Shown one piece after another: positions 51,344 through 60,566 of a stretch of DNA of 64,000 bases. Both the position numbers and the translations under genes were made by a program. Source of the stretch: Streptomyces roseolus. Its GTDB lineage: Bacteria > Actinomycetota > Actinomycetes > Streptomycetales > Streptomycetaceae. Location of the stretch: the NCBI RefSeq assembly GCF_014649855.1, contig NZ_BMTV01000007.1:1-64000 (forward strand). Direction: 5' to 3'. Numbering within the stretch: the stretch's first letter is position 1; every line of letters starts with the position of its first letter. The notes beneath the pieces were generated by a model, which saw nothing but the letters and a program-made list of their open reading frames with translations, was not told the origin of the DNA and did not search any database.

Positions 51344-52369
51344 GTGAGTCCTCCCCGTCACCGTTCCCGGCCGCGGGCCGCACTCTGGGTGCTGCTCGCG
51401 GCCGTCGCCGCGCTCGTGCTGCTGCCCGGGATCGTCGGCCGGCTCGCGACGGACGAGCGGCACGCCGGAACCGCGACCGAGCCGCCGCCGCTGCCGGGGG
51501 TGCCGTCCGGTTTCTTCACCGGCTCCGACGCGGAGGGGGTGCGGCGGATCGCCGGGGCGCAGGCCTGGCTGGGCGGCGGGGAGCTGTCGGTGGGTCACAC
51601 CTACCTGCCGGGTGACCGCTGGACCAACATCGAGGGCCACCCGGAGCTCTTCGCGCCCTGGGCGCGGTGGAAGGCCGAGCGGCCGGGGCGGCTCTTCGTG
51701 CTGAACGTGCCGATGATGGACCGGAACGAGGCGGGGCTGAGCGACGCCGAGGTGCGGGACGGGCTGCGGCGCGGGGCGGGCGGCGCCTTCGACGCGCACT
51801 TCGAGGCGCTGGGCGAGGGGCTGGTGGAGCACGGGCTCGGGGACGCGGTCCTGGTGCTCGGCTGGGAGATGAACGGCACCACGTACGGGCACCGCTGCGG
51901 ACCGGACCCGGCGGCCTGGAAGGCGTACTGGCGGCAGGTGGTCGGGGTGCTGCGCGGGGTCGAGGGGCAGCGGTTCCGCTTCGACTTCACGCCGAGCCGG
52001 GGGCGGGACGCGGTGCCGTGGCCGGAGTGCTACCCGGGGGACGACGTCGTCGACATCATCGGGATGGACGCCTACGACCAGCCCGAGGGGGCCTCCTTCG
52101 AGGAGCAGGTGAGCGAGGAGTACGGGCTCGCGCACCACGTGGCCTTCGCGAAGGGGCACGGCAAGCCCGTCTCGTACCCGGAGTGGGGGCTCTTCCGGAA
52201 CGGCGACAACCCCGCGTACGTACGGGGGATGCTCGACTGGTTCGCCCTTCACCGGCCCGTCTACCAGACGGTGACCGACTACTGCCCGCACGGCGTGTGG
52301 GGGTGCGCGGCCAATCCGCGCTCGGCCGAGGTGGTCAGGGGCGCGCTGGGAGCGCCGGCCCGGTCCTGA
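51344..52369 (+). CDS. Membrane-anchored GH26-like glycoside hydrolase
   Basis: 341 residues from a GTG one base after the VKOR stop. One N-terminal membrane helix (about 12-32) may act as signal anchor. The catalytic domain aligns without gaps to the stalked GH26-like protein, with Glu175 in GWEMNG and Glu280 in YPEWG. The same four cysteines are present (HRCGPD, ECYPG, YCPHGVWGC). It lacks the repeat stalk and ends at the domain. The last 35 bases overlap the convergent TetR gene. Substrate unknown; mannan-like polymer is the family precedent. Confidence 0.85.
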   Translation: MSPPRHRSRPRAALWVLLAAVAALVLLPGIVGRLATDERHAGTATEPPPLPGVPSGFFTGSDAEGVRRIAGAQAWLGGGELSVGHTYLPGDRWTNIEGHPELFAPWARWKAERPGRLFVLNVPMMDRNEAGLSDAEVRDGLRRGAGGAFDAHFEALGEGLVEHGLGDAVLVLGWEMNGTTYGHRCGPDPAAWKAYWRQVVGVLRGVEGQRFRFDFTPSRGRDAVPWPECYPGDDVVDIIGMDAYDQPEGASFEEQVSEEYGLAHHVAFAKGHGKPVSYPEWGLFRNGDNPAYVRGMLDWFALHRPVYQTVTDYCPHGVWGCAANPRSAEVVRGALGAPARS

Positions 52370-52952
52370 GCGTGTCGAGGGTGCGGTGCAGCAGCGCCGT
52401 GAGGTCCTCGGCGAGGCCGCGCTCGGCCCAGTAGAGGACGGCCTCCCGCAGGGCGCCGAGGACGGCGGCGGCGAAGACCCGGACCTCCAGGTCGTCGGGG
52501 GCGCGGCCGGTGCGGTCGGCGAGGGCGCGGGCGAGCCGGCGGCCGGTCTCGGCGGTGGTCTCGGTGAACCGGGCGCGGACGGCGGGGGTGTCGGCCATCA
52601 GCCGGGCGCGGAGCCTGAGCTCCTCCGGGTCGGCGGCCAGGGCCGCGCCGATGGCCTCGACGGTGACCGCGCGGAGGGATTCGAGGGGTTCCTCGCCGGC
52701 CGGGCGGGCGCGCAGCAGGGCTTCGAGGTGCTCGTCGTCCTCGTCGGTGAGGAGGATGTCCTCGCGGACGGGGAAGTAGCGGACGACGGTGGAGGGGGAG
52801 ACCTCGGCCTCGGCGGCGATGCGCTCGATGGTGGCGGCCTCCCAGCCGTGGGCGGCGGCGATCCGTCGTCCGGCCCGGCGGATCGCCGCGCGGGTCTTCT
52901 GCTTCTTGCGTTCCCTCAGACCGCTGGTCATGGGGTCATTCTGCCGTGTCAT
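52335..52952 (-). CDS. TetR-family transcriptional regulator
   Basis: 205 residues. The DNA-binding helix-turn-helix (about 15-60) includes TIERIAAEAEVSPSTVVRYF. The C-terminal region is helical and contains RLRARLMADTPAVRARFTET, typical of ligand-binding TetR domains. An alternative ATG at 52931 removes seven residues. It is six bases downstream of the hemolysin-III gene on the same strand, so it may be co-transcribed. Ligand and targets unknown. Confidence 0.88.
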   Translation of the reverse strand: MTRQNDPMTSGLRERKKQKTRAAIRRAGRRIAAAHGWEAATIERIAAEAEVSPSTVVRYFPVREDILLTDEDDEHLEALLRARPAGEEPLESLRAVTVEAIGAALAADPEELRLRARLMADTPAVRARFTETTAETGRRLARALADRTGRAPDDLEVRVFAAAVLGALREAVLYWAERGLAEDLTALLHRTLDTLRTGPALPARP

Positions 52953-52958
52953 GCCTGG

Positions 52959-53657
52959 TCAGGACTGGTAGGCGACCAGGGAGATGCCCACGTAGTGGAC
53001 GATGAAGGCGGCGAGGGTGAGGGAGTGGAACACCTCGTGGAAGCCGAACCAGCGGGGGGACGGGTTCGGTCGCTTGATGCCGTAGATGACGCCGCCGGCG
53101 CTGTAGAGCAGCCCGCCGACGACGACCAGGACCAGGACGGCGATGCCGCCGGTCCGCATGAAGTCGGGGAGGAAGAAGACGGCGGCCCAGCCCATGGCGA
53201 TGTAGCAGGGGGTGTAGAGCCAGCGGGGGGCGCCGACCCAGAAGACGCGGAAGGCGATGCCGGCGGCCGCGGCGGCCCAGACCGCCCACATGAGCGGCTT
53301 CGCGGTGGAGTCCGGGAGCAGCAGCAGGGTGAGCGGGGTGTAGGTGCCCGCGATGATCAGGAAGATGTTGGCGTGGTCGAGGCGGCGCAGGACGGCCTCG
53401 CCGCGCGGGCCCCAGTCGCCCCGGTGGTAGAGCGCGCTGACGCCGAAGAGCAGGCAGGCGGTGAGGACGTAGATCCCGCAGGCGATCCGGGCGCGCGGGG
53501 AGTCGGCGAGGGCGACGAGGACCAGGCCCGCGACGATCACGGCGGGGAACATGCCCGCGTGCAACCAGCCTCGGAGCAGGGGCTTCAGCGGGGCCGACGG
53601 GGACTGGGCGATCGGTTCGGGCTCGACCGGGGTCACTTCCGGCGTGGCTGCAGTCAT
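52959..53657 (-). CDS. Hemolysin III/PAQR-family membrane protein
   Basis: 232 residues with seven membrane helices. The metal-binding motifs of the family are present: VSALYHRGDW (about 73), DHANIFLIIAGTYTPL (about 93) and the C-terminal GFHEVFHSLTLAAF with the two histidines. The related PAQR proteins are zinc-dependent hydrolases of lipids. The exact role in Streptomyces is unknown. It precedes the TetR regulator and is divergent from pckA. Confidence 0.93.
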   Translation of the reverse strand: MTAATPEVTPVEPEPIAQSPSAPLKPLLRGWLHAGMFPAVIVAGLVLVALADSPRARIACGIYVLTACLLFGVSALYHRGDWGPRGEAVLRRLDHANIFLIIAGTYTPLTLLLLPDSTAKPLMWAVWAAAAAGIAFRVFWVGAPRWLYTPCYIAMGWAAVFFLPDFMRTGGIAVLVLVVVGGLLYSAGGVIYGIKRPNPSPRWFGFHEVFHSLTLAAFIVHYVGISLVAYQS

Positions 53658-53855
53658 GACACCACATCGTACCTACGCGCCCGTAGGTCCCGGATATGAG
53701 TGGCGATGCTCACGTGTGCACCCCCCTGGACATATGGGCGTTTCCAGCGGATGATCAAATGAGTGCGGTCGGCACCGGATGAGCAGCTACGACGCATCCG
53801 GGTCGCGGCCCCCACGGGGCATACAGCGGAATACACCCCTCTACAAGGAGCAATC

Positions 53856-55673
53856 GTGGCGCGCGACAACGCGGCTCCCCTTCCCACCCAGCACCAGGAG
53901 CTCGTCTCCTGGGTGAACGAGATCGCCGAGATCACGCAGCCGGACCGCATCGTCTGGTGCGACGGCTCCGAGGCCGAGTACGAGCGCCTGTGCGAGGAGC
54001 TCGTCGCCAAGGGCACGTTCACGAAGCTCGACCCGGTGAAGCGCCCGAACTCGTACTACGCCGCCTCCGACCCGACCGACGTCGCCCGCGTCGAGGACCG
54101 GACCTTCATCTGCTCCGAGAAGGAGGAGGACGCGGGTCCGACCAACCACTGGAAGGCCCCGGCGGAGATGAAGGAGCTCTTCGCGGGCTCCGAGGGCATC
54201 TTCCGCGGCTCCATGAAGGGCCGCACCATGTACGTGGTCCCCTTCTGCATGGGCCCCGTCGGCTCCCCGCTCTCCGCGATCGGCGTCGAGATCACCGACT
54301 CCGCCTACGTCGCGGTCTCCATGCGCACCATGACCCGCATGGGCCAGGCCGTCCTCGACGAGCTCGGCACCGACGGCTTCTTCGTGAAGGCCGTCCACAC
54401 CCTCGGCGCCCCCCTCGCGGAGGGCCAGGAGGACGTGCCGTGGCCGTGCAACTCCACCAAGTACATCTCGCACTTCCCGGAGACCCGCGAGATCTGGTCG
54501 TACGGCTCCGGCTACGGCGGCAACGCGCTCCTCGGCAAGAAGTGCTACGCCCTGCGCATCGCCTCCGTCATGGCCCGTGACGAGGGCTGGCTCGCCGAGC
54601 ACATGCTCATCCTCAAGCTCACCCCGCCGCAGGGCGAGGCGAAGTACGTGGCCGCCGCCTTCCCGTCGGCCTGCGGCAAGACCAACCTCGCCATGCTGGA
54701 GCCGACCGTCCCCGGCTGGACCGTGGAGACCATCGGCGACGACATCGCCTGGATGCGCTTCGGCGAGGACGGCCGCCTCTACGCCATCAACCCCGAGGCC
54801 GGCTTCTTCGGCGTCGCCCCCGGCACCGGCGAGCACACCAACGCCAACGCCATGAAGACCCTCTGGGGCAACTCCGTCTTCACCAACGTCGCGCTCACCG
54901 ACGACGGCGACGTCTGGTGGGAGGGCATGACCGAGACGGCGCCCGCGCACCTCACGGACTGGAAGGGCAACGACTGGACGCCCGCGTCCGAGACGCCCGC
55001 CGCCCACCCGAACGCCCGCTTCACCGTCCCGGCCGCCCAGTGCCCGACGATCGCCCCCGAGTGGGAGGACCCCAAGGGCGTCCCGATCTCCGCGATCCTC
55101 TTCGGCGGCCGCCGCGCCTCCGCCGTCCCGCTGGTCACCGAGTCCTTCGACTGGAACCACGGCGTCTTCCTCGGCGCCAACGTGGCCTCCGAGAAGACCG
55201 CCGCCGCCGAGGGCAAGGTCGGCGAGCTGCGCCGCGACCCCTTCGCCATGCTGCCGTTCTGCGGCTACAACATGGGCGACTACATGGCCCACTGGGTCAA
55301 GGTCGGCGCCACCGCCGACGCGGCGAAGCTGCCGAAGATCTACTACGTGAACTGGTTCCGCAAGAACGACGCCGGCAAGTTCGTCTGGCCCGGCTTCGGC
55401 GAGAACAGCCGCGTCCTCAAGTGGATCGTCGAGCGTCTCGACGGCAAGGCCGAGGGCGTCGAGACCCCGATCGGCGTCCTGCCGACCCGGGAGGCCCTGG
55501 ACACCGACGGCCTCGACCTGGCCGACGAGGACCTGGACTTCCTGCTCACCGTCGACAAGGACGTCTGGCGCGAGGAGGCCGCCCTGGTCCCCGCGCACCT
55601 GGAGACCTTCGGCGAGCACACCCCGAAGGAGCTGTGGGACGAGTACCGCGCGCTGGTCGAGCGCCTGGGCTGA
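53856..55673 (+). CDS. pckA: Phosphoenolpyruvate carboxykinase (GTP)
   Basis: 605 residues from GTG, with AAGGAG five bases upstream. The GTP-type signature [12 protein letters not shown] (about 270) is the P-loop with the hyper-reactive cysteine. [20 protein letters not shown] binds metal, and [13 protein letters not shown] follows. It converts oxaloacetate and GTP to PEP, CO2 and GDP, linking the TCA cycle to gluconeogenesis. An earlier in-frame GTG at 53763 would add 31 unlikely residues. A strong terminator follows. Right flank of the island. Confidence 0.97.
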   Translation: MARDNAAPLPTQHQELVSWVNEIAEITQPDRIVWCDGSEAEYERLCEELVAKGTFTKLDPVKRPNSYYAASDPTDVARVEDRTFICSEKEEDAGPTNHWKAPAEMKELFAGSEGIFRGSMKGRTMYVVPFCMGPVGSPLSAIGVEITDSAYVAVSMRTMTRMGQAVLDELGTDGFFVKAVHTLGAPLAEGQEDVPWPCNSTKYISHFPETREIWSYGSGYGGNALLGKKCYALRIASVMARDEGWLAEHMLILKLTPPQGEAKYVAAAFPSACGKTNLAMLEPTVPGWTVETIGDDIAWMRFGEDGRLYAINPEAGFFGVAPGTGEHTNANAMKTLWGNSVFTNVALTDDGDVWWEGMTETAPAHLTDWKGNDWTPASETPAAHPNARFTVPAAQCPTIAPEWEDPKGVPISAILFGGRRASAVPLVTESFDWNHGVFLGANVASEKTAAAEGKVGELRRDPFAMLPFCGYNMGDYMAHWVKVGATADAAKLPKIYYVNWFRKNDAGKFVWPGFGENSRVLKWIVERLDGKAEGVETPIGVLPTREALDTDGLDLADEDLDFLLTVDKDVWREEAALVPAHLETFGEHTPKELWDEYRALVERLG

Positions 55674-55758
55674 TCCCGCGGCGGCACCGAGACTCGTGGT
55701 GGGCTGCCCCGACATACCGCCCTGACCAGTGGGGTCACGACGGTCCACCACGACGCAA

Positions 55759-55792
55759 CCGGCCCCGGAGCCCCCTCAGGCTCCGGGGCCGG
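55759..55792. terminator. Bidirectional terminator after pckA
   Basis: CCGGCCCCGGAGCC pairs with GGCTCCGGGGCCGG around CCCTCA, between pckA and the convergent four-gene operon. Confidence 0.92.
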
Positions 55793-55812
55793 CGCACGTC
55801 CCCGTGCGGGGA

Positions 55813-56403
55813 TCAGTCACCCCGGTCCTCCAGGTAGCGGGTGTGCGCCCGCTGGCGGAGCTCCTCCGCCTCCTGGAGTGCCGCGGCGATCCGGCCGGCC
55901 TCCTCGCGCAGGGCGGCCAGCTGCCGCTCCAGATGGCGCTCGGGAGGCTCGGAACCCGGGTTCACCCGGGTCCACCAGCGGGTGCGGACGAAGGCGTCGA
56001 CCGCCTCCGGCACGTCCTGGCGGACCGCGCGGGCCAGCACGTGCAGATGCTCCGGGTCGCTGACCCAGCCCGGTTCGAGCAGCGCCTCGAAGAGCGCGTC
56101 CAGTTCGTCGAGCCGCTTCCGGGACTCCTCCGGCAGCTCCACCTCGGCGAGGTACTCCCGCAGGGTGACGTGGTCCGCGCGCAGCGACTCCAGCTGCTCG
56201 TCGGCGCTCGGGAAGGCCGGGGCGTCCGGCCGCTCCGGCGGGGCGATCAGCGCGCCCGCGCCGTACAGGCCGAGCACCACCAGCGGCCACAGGCCGCCGG
56301 CCGCGCCGGTGAGGCCGATGCCGAGTCCGGCCAGGCCGCACAGACAGCCCGTCAGGTTCTTGCGGGACTCCGCGTACCGGAGCACCCGGTCACTGGTAGC
56401 CAC
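55813..56403 (-). CDS. Membrane protein with coiled-coil domain, last gene of the TelA operon
   Basis: 196 residues. Two close hydrophobic segments (about 16-52) form a hairpin in the membrane. The remaining 140 residues are charged helices, including LREYLAEVELPEESRKRLDE and HLERQLAALREEAGRIAAAL. It overlaps the VWA gene by 14 bases, so it is coupled. The family is not recognised by name. It may form part of a membrane complex with the upstream products. Confidence 0.8.
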   Translation of the reverse strand: MATSDRVLRYAESRKNLTGCLCGLAGLGIGLTGAAGGLWPLVVLGLYGAGALIAPPERPDAPAFPSADEQLESLRADHVTLREYLAEVELPEESRKRLDELDALFEALLEPGWVSDPEHLHVLARAVRQDVPEAVDAFVRTRWWTRVNPGSEPPERHLERQLAALREEAGRIAAALQEAEELRQRAHTRYLEDRGD

Positions 56404-57988
56404 GGATCTCCTCGAAGGCGCCCTCCAGGGAGCCCTTCGTCGCGTCGAAGAGCTTGCCGCCGGTCAGCTCCGCGATGTGGTCCAGCTCGCTCCGGTCGGA
56501 GTCGCCGAAGAGGACCGGGAAGACCGGGGTGTGCCGCTGTTCGGCGGGCAGCTCCCGGAAGAAGGCGTCGAAGCCGGCGGCCTTCATCCCGTCGGTGTTC
56601 TCCCCGTCCGTCATGAGCACGATCGAGGTGAAGGTGTCGCGGGGCGCGGAGCCCAGGGCGCGGTAGGCCTCGCTCAGACTGGAGTAGATCGCGGTGCCGC
56701 CGGAGGCGGACAGCCGTCCGGCGTCGGCGCGGATCGCGTCCCTGGCCTTCGCCGGGTCCGCCGGGTCGACCGTGTACGTCCGCACCTCGGCGTCCTTCAC
56801 CGCGGAGCCGAAGGGCATCAGGGTGACCTCCTCGCGGTCCCGGAAGTCCGCCGTCAGCTCGGCGATCGCCGCCTTGAGACGGGTCAGCCGCTCGCCGCGC
56901 ATCGAGCCCGAGGTGTCCAGGACGTAGACCGTGCGGGAGGGCCGGCGCAGCGTGTTGTCGTACGCGTCGAGCAGGCCGTCGGCGACCGAGCGGCTGCCGG
57001 GGAAGGGCAGCTCGCGCCGCAGTCCGCGGTCGAGCCGGGGCGCCGGGTCGACGCCCGCGACGACCGGGCGGCGCAGGGTGGTCTCGGTGATCCGGCGCTG
57101 CGCCTCCGGGGTGCGGAGGTAGGTGGTGAGCCGCTGGGCCGACTCCTTGGCGGCGGCGGGGGCCGCGGTGAGCAGGGTGAGCGGGTAGTCGGCGGTGACG
57201 ACGCCGTCGGAGGGGCGGATCACGGTGAGCGGGCCGGACGTGGAGAGCAGCACCGACTCGTAGTTCACCAGGGCGTCGACGTCGGTGCGGCGGCCGTAGG
57301 CGGTGGCGAGCCAGCCGGAGGAGCCGGAGGTGAGCTTCTGGCCGGTGAAGAACTCGCGGAGCTTCGGGGTCGCCTTCGCCACGTCGCCGTCGCTCAGCGC
57401 GGACTGGGCGCCGGAGAGCCCGGAGGCGACCGAGACCAGTGCGGAGAAACCGGAGTTGGAGCGCTTGGGGTCGGTCATGCCGTACGTCAGCCGGCCGGCG
57501 GCGACGGCCTGGTGGAGCTGCGACCAGGTGACCTTCTCCGGGTCCCAGCCGAGCCGGGCGACGGCCTCGGGGCGGACGCCGAGCGCCACCGGGGAGGTCA
57601 TCACCGGGGTCTCGTTGCTGATCCGGCCGGCGGTGTCGGGGCGCAGCCGCAGGTAGTCGTTGGAGGAGAGCCAGACGGCGTCGTACTCCTTCTCGGCCCG
57701 GCCCGAGGCGATCTGCTCGACGGCGTCGAGGGTGCCCGCGTAGGTGGTGCGGACGGTGACGCCGGTCGCCTCGCGGGCGTCCTCCAGGACCGGTGCCATG
57801 TCGGCAAGTTCGGAGGAGGCGAGGACGCGGAGGGTGCCGGGCCCGGCGGGGCTGGTGTCGGACTTGTCGAACTGCTCGCCGGTGCCGCCGGCCGAGTTGT
57901 CGATCGTGCCGCAGGAGCCCGCGGTGGCCGTGAGGAGCAGGGTGAGCGCGAGGCCCGCCAGGAGGCGGGGGAGCGTGCGGGGTCTCAT
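56390..57988 (-). CDS. Solute-binding-like lipoprotein fused to a VWA domain
   Basis: 532 residues. A type II signal ends at the cysteine of TATAGSC (about 26). Residues about 50-330 resemble an extracellular solute-binding protein (LRVLASSELADMAPVLEDAR, EYDAVWLSSNDYL). Residues about 345-530 are a von Willebrand A domain with the metal motif VYVLDTSGSMRGERL (DxSxS), plus GGTAIYSSL and LMTDGENTDG. Start ATG overlaps the telA stop. It could bind a ligand outside the cell and contact another protein through the metal site. Longer frames upstream are antisense. Confidence 0.88.
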   Translation of the reverse strand: MRPRTLPRLLAGLALTLLLTATAGSCGTIDNSAGGTGEQFDKSDTSPAGPGTLRVLASSELADMAPVLEDAREATGVTVRTTYAGTLDAVEQIASGRAEKEYDAVWLSSNDYLRLRPDTAGRISNETPVMTSPVALGVRPEAVARLGWDPEKVTWSQLHQAVAAGRLTYGMTDPKRSNSGFSALVSVASGLSGAQSALSDGDVAKATPKLREFFTGQKLTSGSSGWLATAYGRRTDVDALVNYESVLLSTSGPLTVIRPSDGVVTADYPLTLLTAAPAAAKESAQRLTTYLRTPEAQRRITETTLRRPVVAGVDPAPRLDRGLRRELPFPGSRSVADGLLDAYDNTLRRPSRTVYVLDTSGSMRGERLTRLKAAIAELTADFRDREEVTLMPFGSAVKDAEVRTYTVDPADPAKARDAIRADAGRLSASGGTAIYSSLSEAYRALGSAPRDTFTSIVLMTDGENTDGMKAAGFDAFFRELPAEQRHTPVFPVLFGDSDRSELDHIAELTGGKLFDATKGSLEGAFEEIRGYQ

Positions 57989-59241
57989 GCGGAGGGGCCG
58001 CCTTCCAGAGCGCCCGTGCGGCGGCTGCGGTCCAGGTGGGCGCTCGCCTCCTGGAGTTCGCCCGTGAGGGAGGACACGGTCGCCGCCATCGCCTCGGTCG
58101 CCTGGACCTTGTACGTGTCGATGGCGTCGAGCGTGCGGTAGATCTGCTGGAAGGCGGCGCGCAGGGTCTCGGCGCCGACCGCCGGGTCGGAGGCGATCCG
58201 CTGGATCTCGCCGGCCTGGGTGGAGAGCATCTCGGCGTTGCCGCGGATCAGGTCCTCGGTGGTCGAGCGGAGCACGTTCACCTGCTCGGTGACCTTGCGC
58301 TGGTTCTCCAGGGCGGAGGCGAGCATGACCGCGATCCGCAGCGCCGACAGGGTCGTCGTCGCGGCCCGGTCCACGCCCTTGATCAGCTCGTCGTTGTTCC
58401 GCCGGACCACGTCCATGGCGAGGTATCCCTGGGCGCAGACGGCGAGCTGGGTGAGGAGGTCCTGGTGCTTCTGGCGGACCGGGAAGAGGACGTCGGCGCG
58501 GAGCGCGTCCGCCTCGGCCGGGTCGTGGGTGCCCGCGATCCGCTGCTCGACGGCCGCGTCGAGGGCCTCGGTGAGGACGGCGAACTCCTGGAGCTTGCCC
58601 ATGGTCTCCCAGAGCCGGGCCCGCTCGGTCTGCAACGCGGCGTTGTCGCGCCGCAGTTCGTCCTGGCCGCCGCGGAGCGCGCCGACGATCCGGTTGAGCG
58701 TCGCCTGCGAGGAGGCGTACCGGGCGACGTGGTCGCGGAACCTGTTGCCGCCGGGCAGCTTGGCGAGGAGTCCCTTGAAGCCCTTGCCGGGGGTGTCCCC
58801 GGGGTCCAGGTCCTCGACGGTGCGCCGGAGTTCGACGAGCGAGGAGCCGACGCGGGCGGAGGCGTCGCCGCCGCCCCGGCCGAGGGAGCGGACCGTGCGG
58901 TCCAGCATCCGGTTCGACTGTTGGGCGGCGGCCCGCATCTCGCCGGAGCCGAGCGCCGTGATCTCGCCGATGCGGCTCGCGAACTCCGGGGAGCGCGGGT
59001 CGAGTCCGGCGAGGGAGCCCACGTACTCCTCGGCCCGCCGGGCCGTCTCGGCGCGCACCGACTCGTCCAGCGGCACCAGGCCGGAGGCCTGCTCGGCGCG
59101 GACCACGGGGGCCGGGGCGGGCGGGGTGAGGACGAGCGGGGCGTCCTGCTCGGGCGGGGACAGCAGGAAGGTGGCCTCGGGCGGTCCCGCGTAGGGGTTG
59201 CGGGGCCCGCCGGCGGCGCGCGGGTCGGTCGGTCCGGTCAT
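57985..59241 (-). CDS. TelA/KlaA family protein (toxic anion resistance)
   Basis: 418 residues. After a proline-rich N-terminus, the TelA domain (about 60-410) is a long helical protein with blocks such as VLFPVRQKHQDLLTQLAVCA, ELIKGVDRAATTTLSALRIA and LDAIDTYKVQATEAM. The family was linked to tellurite resistance on plasmids, but most chromosomal members have no proven role. It is cytosolic and sits between two extracytoplasmic solute-binding-like genes with four-base overlaps on both sides. A stress or envelope-sensing task is inferred. Confidence 0.9.
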   Translation of the reverse strand: MTGPTDPRAAGGPRNPYAGPPEATFLLSPPEQDAPLVLTPPAPAPVVRAEQASGLVPLDESVRAETARRAEEYVGSLAGLDPRSPEFASRIGEITALGSGEMRAAAQQSNRMLDRTVRSLGRGGGDASARVGSSLVELRRTVEDLDPGDTPGKGFKGLLAKLPGGNRFRDHVARYASSQATLNRIVGALRGGQDELRRDNAALQTERARLWETMGKLQEFAVLTEALDAAVEQRIAGTHDPAEADALRADVLFPVRQKHQDLLTQLAVCAQGYLAMDVVRRNNDELIKGVDRAATTTLSALRIAVMLASALENQRKVTEQVNVLRSTTEDLIRGNAEMLSTQAGEIQRIASDPAVGAETLRAAFQQIYRTLDAIDTYKVQATEAMAATVSSLTGELQEASAHLDRSRRTGALEGGPSA

Positions 59242-60362
59242 GCGGTGCCCCCCTGGTCACGGGCCCGCCGCGCCATGTCGCGCAGCACCGCGCCGGTGGG
59301 CACGGGCGCCTGGCGGACTCCGGTCAGTGTCTGGTTGAGGTACTGGCCGTACGGGTTGGTGGCCTCGGTGAACTCGGGCGCGGCGCCCTGCGGCCGGAAG
59401 CCGTGCCGGACGGCGAGGCGGCGCAGCTCCGGGTCCTCGGCGAGCAGCCGGCCCAGCTCCTTGCCGCCCTCGGTGAGCGGTACGAGGGTGTGGTCGCTGT
59501 TCACCGTGGTGTCCGGGTAGAGCACGACGAGGTCGCCCATGGGCCGGCCGGCGAGGAGCTGGGCGGCGACCTGGGACTCGTACACGAGGACGAGGGGGTT
59601 GCCGACGCCGCTCACGAAGTCCCGGAAGGGGGCGTCGGAGCTGGTCTGCTGGGCGCCCTGCACCTGGGTGAGCTTGCGGAGGAGCGGGGCGGTGCGGGTG
59701 ACGGCCTCCTTGCCGTCGGCGACCCGGCCGCCGTCGGCGACGTAGCTCGCGGCGGCGAGGTAGAGGGCGCCGGAGTTGGAGGCCATCGGGTCGGTGGAGG
59801 TGATGAAGAGCGTCCCGCTCAGCTCGGTGTGCTTGTCGGCGCCCTTGAGCTGGCGCCAGCCGCGGTCGGCGCGGACGGCGTCCAGATAGGCGTCCATCTT
59901 CAGGATGCCGCTGGTGCCGCGGGCGCCGAGGGTGGCCAGGCCGTTGCCGGCGAGGACCCGGGCGGCGTTGCTGTGCGCGACGACCACGAGGGGGGAGTAG
60001 AACGGGCGCAGCGGCGCGGCGGCGGCCTTGTCGGGGGCCTTGGCGCGCAGCTCGTCGGCCGGCCCCTTCGAGGAAGGGAACGCGAAGTCGTATCCCTGGA
60101 GGGGGAGTTGCTCCATGTCCCAGGACCCGGAGGTCTCGGTGCTCACGGTGAGGCCCTTGGCGGACAGGGCCTTCACGACGTCGGGGTCGGAGAAGAACTC
60201 GCTCTTCTCCGAGCCGATGACTCCTCGCACGGTCTTCGTTGCCGTGCCCTGGTCCTTTTCGCCGCCCGTCACGAGGACGACGGCCACGCCGCCGAGGAGC
60301 AGGACGGCAAGGACGATTCCGAGAATGCGTCTCACGCGGGCAGAGTGCTCGCGGAAACCCAC
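59238..60362 (-). CDS. Membrane-anchored solute-binding-like protein, first gene of the TelA operon
   Basis: 374 residues with one N-terminal membrane helix (about 13-32) followed by a type 2 periplasmic-binding fold. FYSPLVVVAHSNAARVLAGN and TSTDPMASNSGALYLAAASY resemble ligand-contact segments of substrate-binding proteins. No transporter genes follow, so it is probably a sensor or structural component. ATGA overlap couples it to telA. About 200 bases upstream without a gene carry the operon promoter. Confidence 0.84.
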   Translation of the reverse strand: MGFREHSARVRRILGIVLAVLLLGGVAVVLVTGGEKDQGTATKTVRGVIGSEKSEFFSDPDVVKALSAKGLTVSTETSGSWDMEQLPLQGYDFAFPSSKGPADELRAKAPDKAAAAPLRPFYSPLVVVAHSNAARVLAGNGLATLGARGTSGILKMDAYLDAVRADRGWRQLKGADKHTELSGTLFITSTDPMASNSGALYLAAASYVADGGRVADGKEAVTRTAPLLRKLTQVQGAQQTSSDAPFRDFVSGVGNPLVLVYESQVAAQLLAGRPMGDLVVLYPDTTVNSDHTLVPLTEGGKELGRLLAEDPELRRLAVRHGFRPQGAAPEFTEATNPYGQYLNQTLTGVRQAPVPTGAVLRDMARRARDQGGTA

Positions 60363-60566
60363 ATTCCAGAGGGAGTTGGGTGGACGGCGGGTGAAGGGGC
60401 GATCCCGGATGGGAACCGGAGGGATGACCGCCGGATGGCGGCCGGGGGAGCCGCGGGGGTGTGGCGGGGCGGAGTGTGGGGCGGGGGGAGGTGGTGCGGG
60501 GTGGGTGTGGACCCTGGGTGGATGGCTCCCGGGCCGGGCGGTTCGTGCCGCGCGGCCCGGGGCCGA

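Noticed and set aside
26924..52369. Island as a recent mobile element
   Set aside because: No integrase, transposase, tRNA target or direct-repeat boundary was found, and GC content and codon use look the same as in the flanks.
57989..59260. Upstream extension of the solute-binding-VWA gene to a 956-residue protein
   Set aside because: The added part is out-of-frame telA sequence; the lipoprotein signal at 57988 gives the true start.
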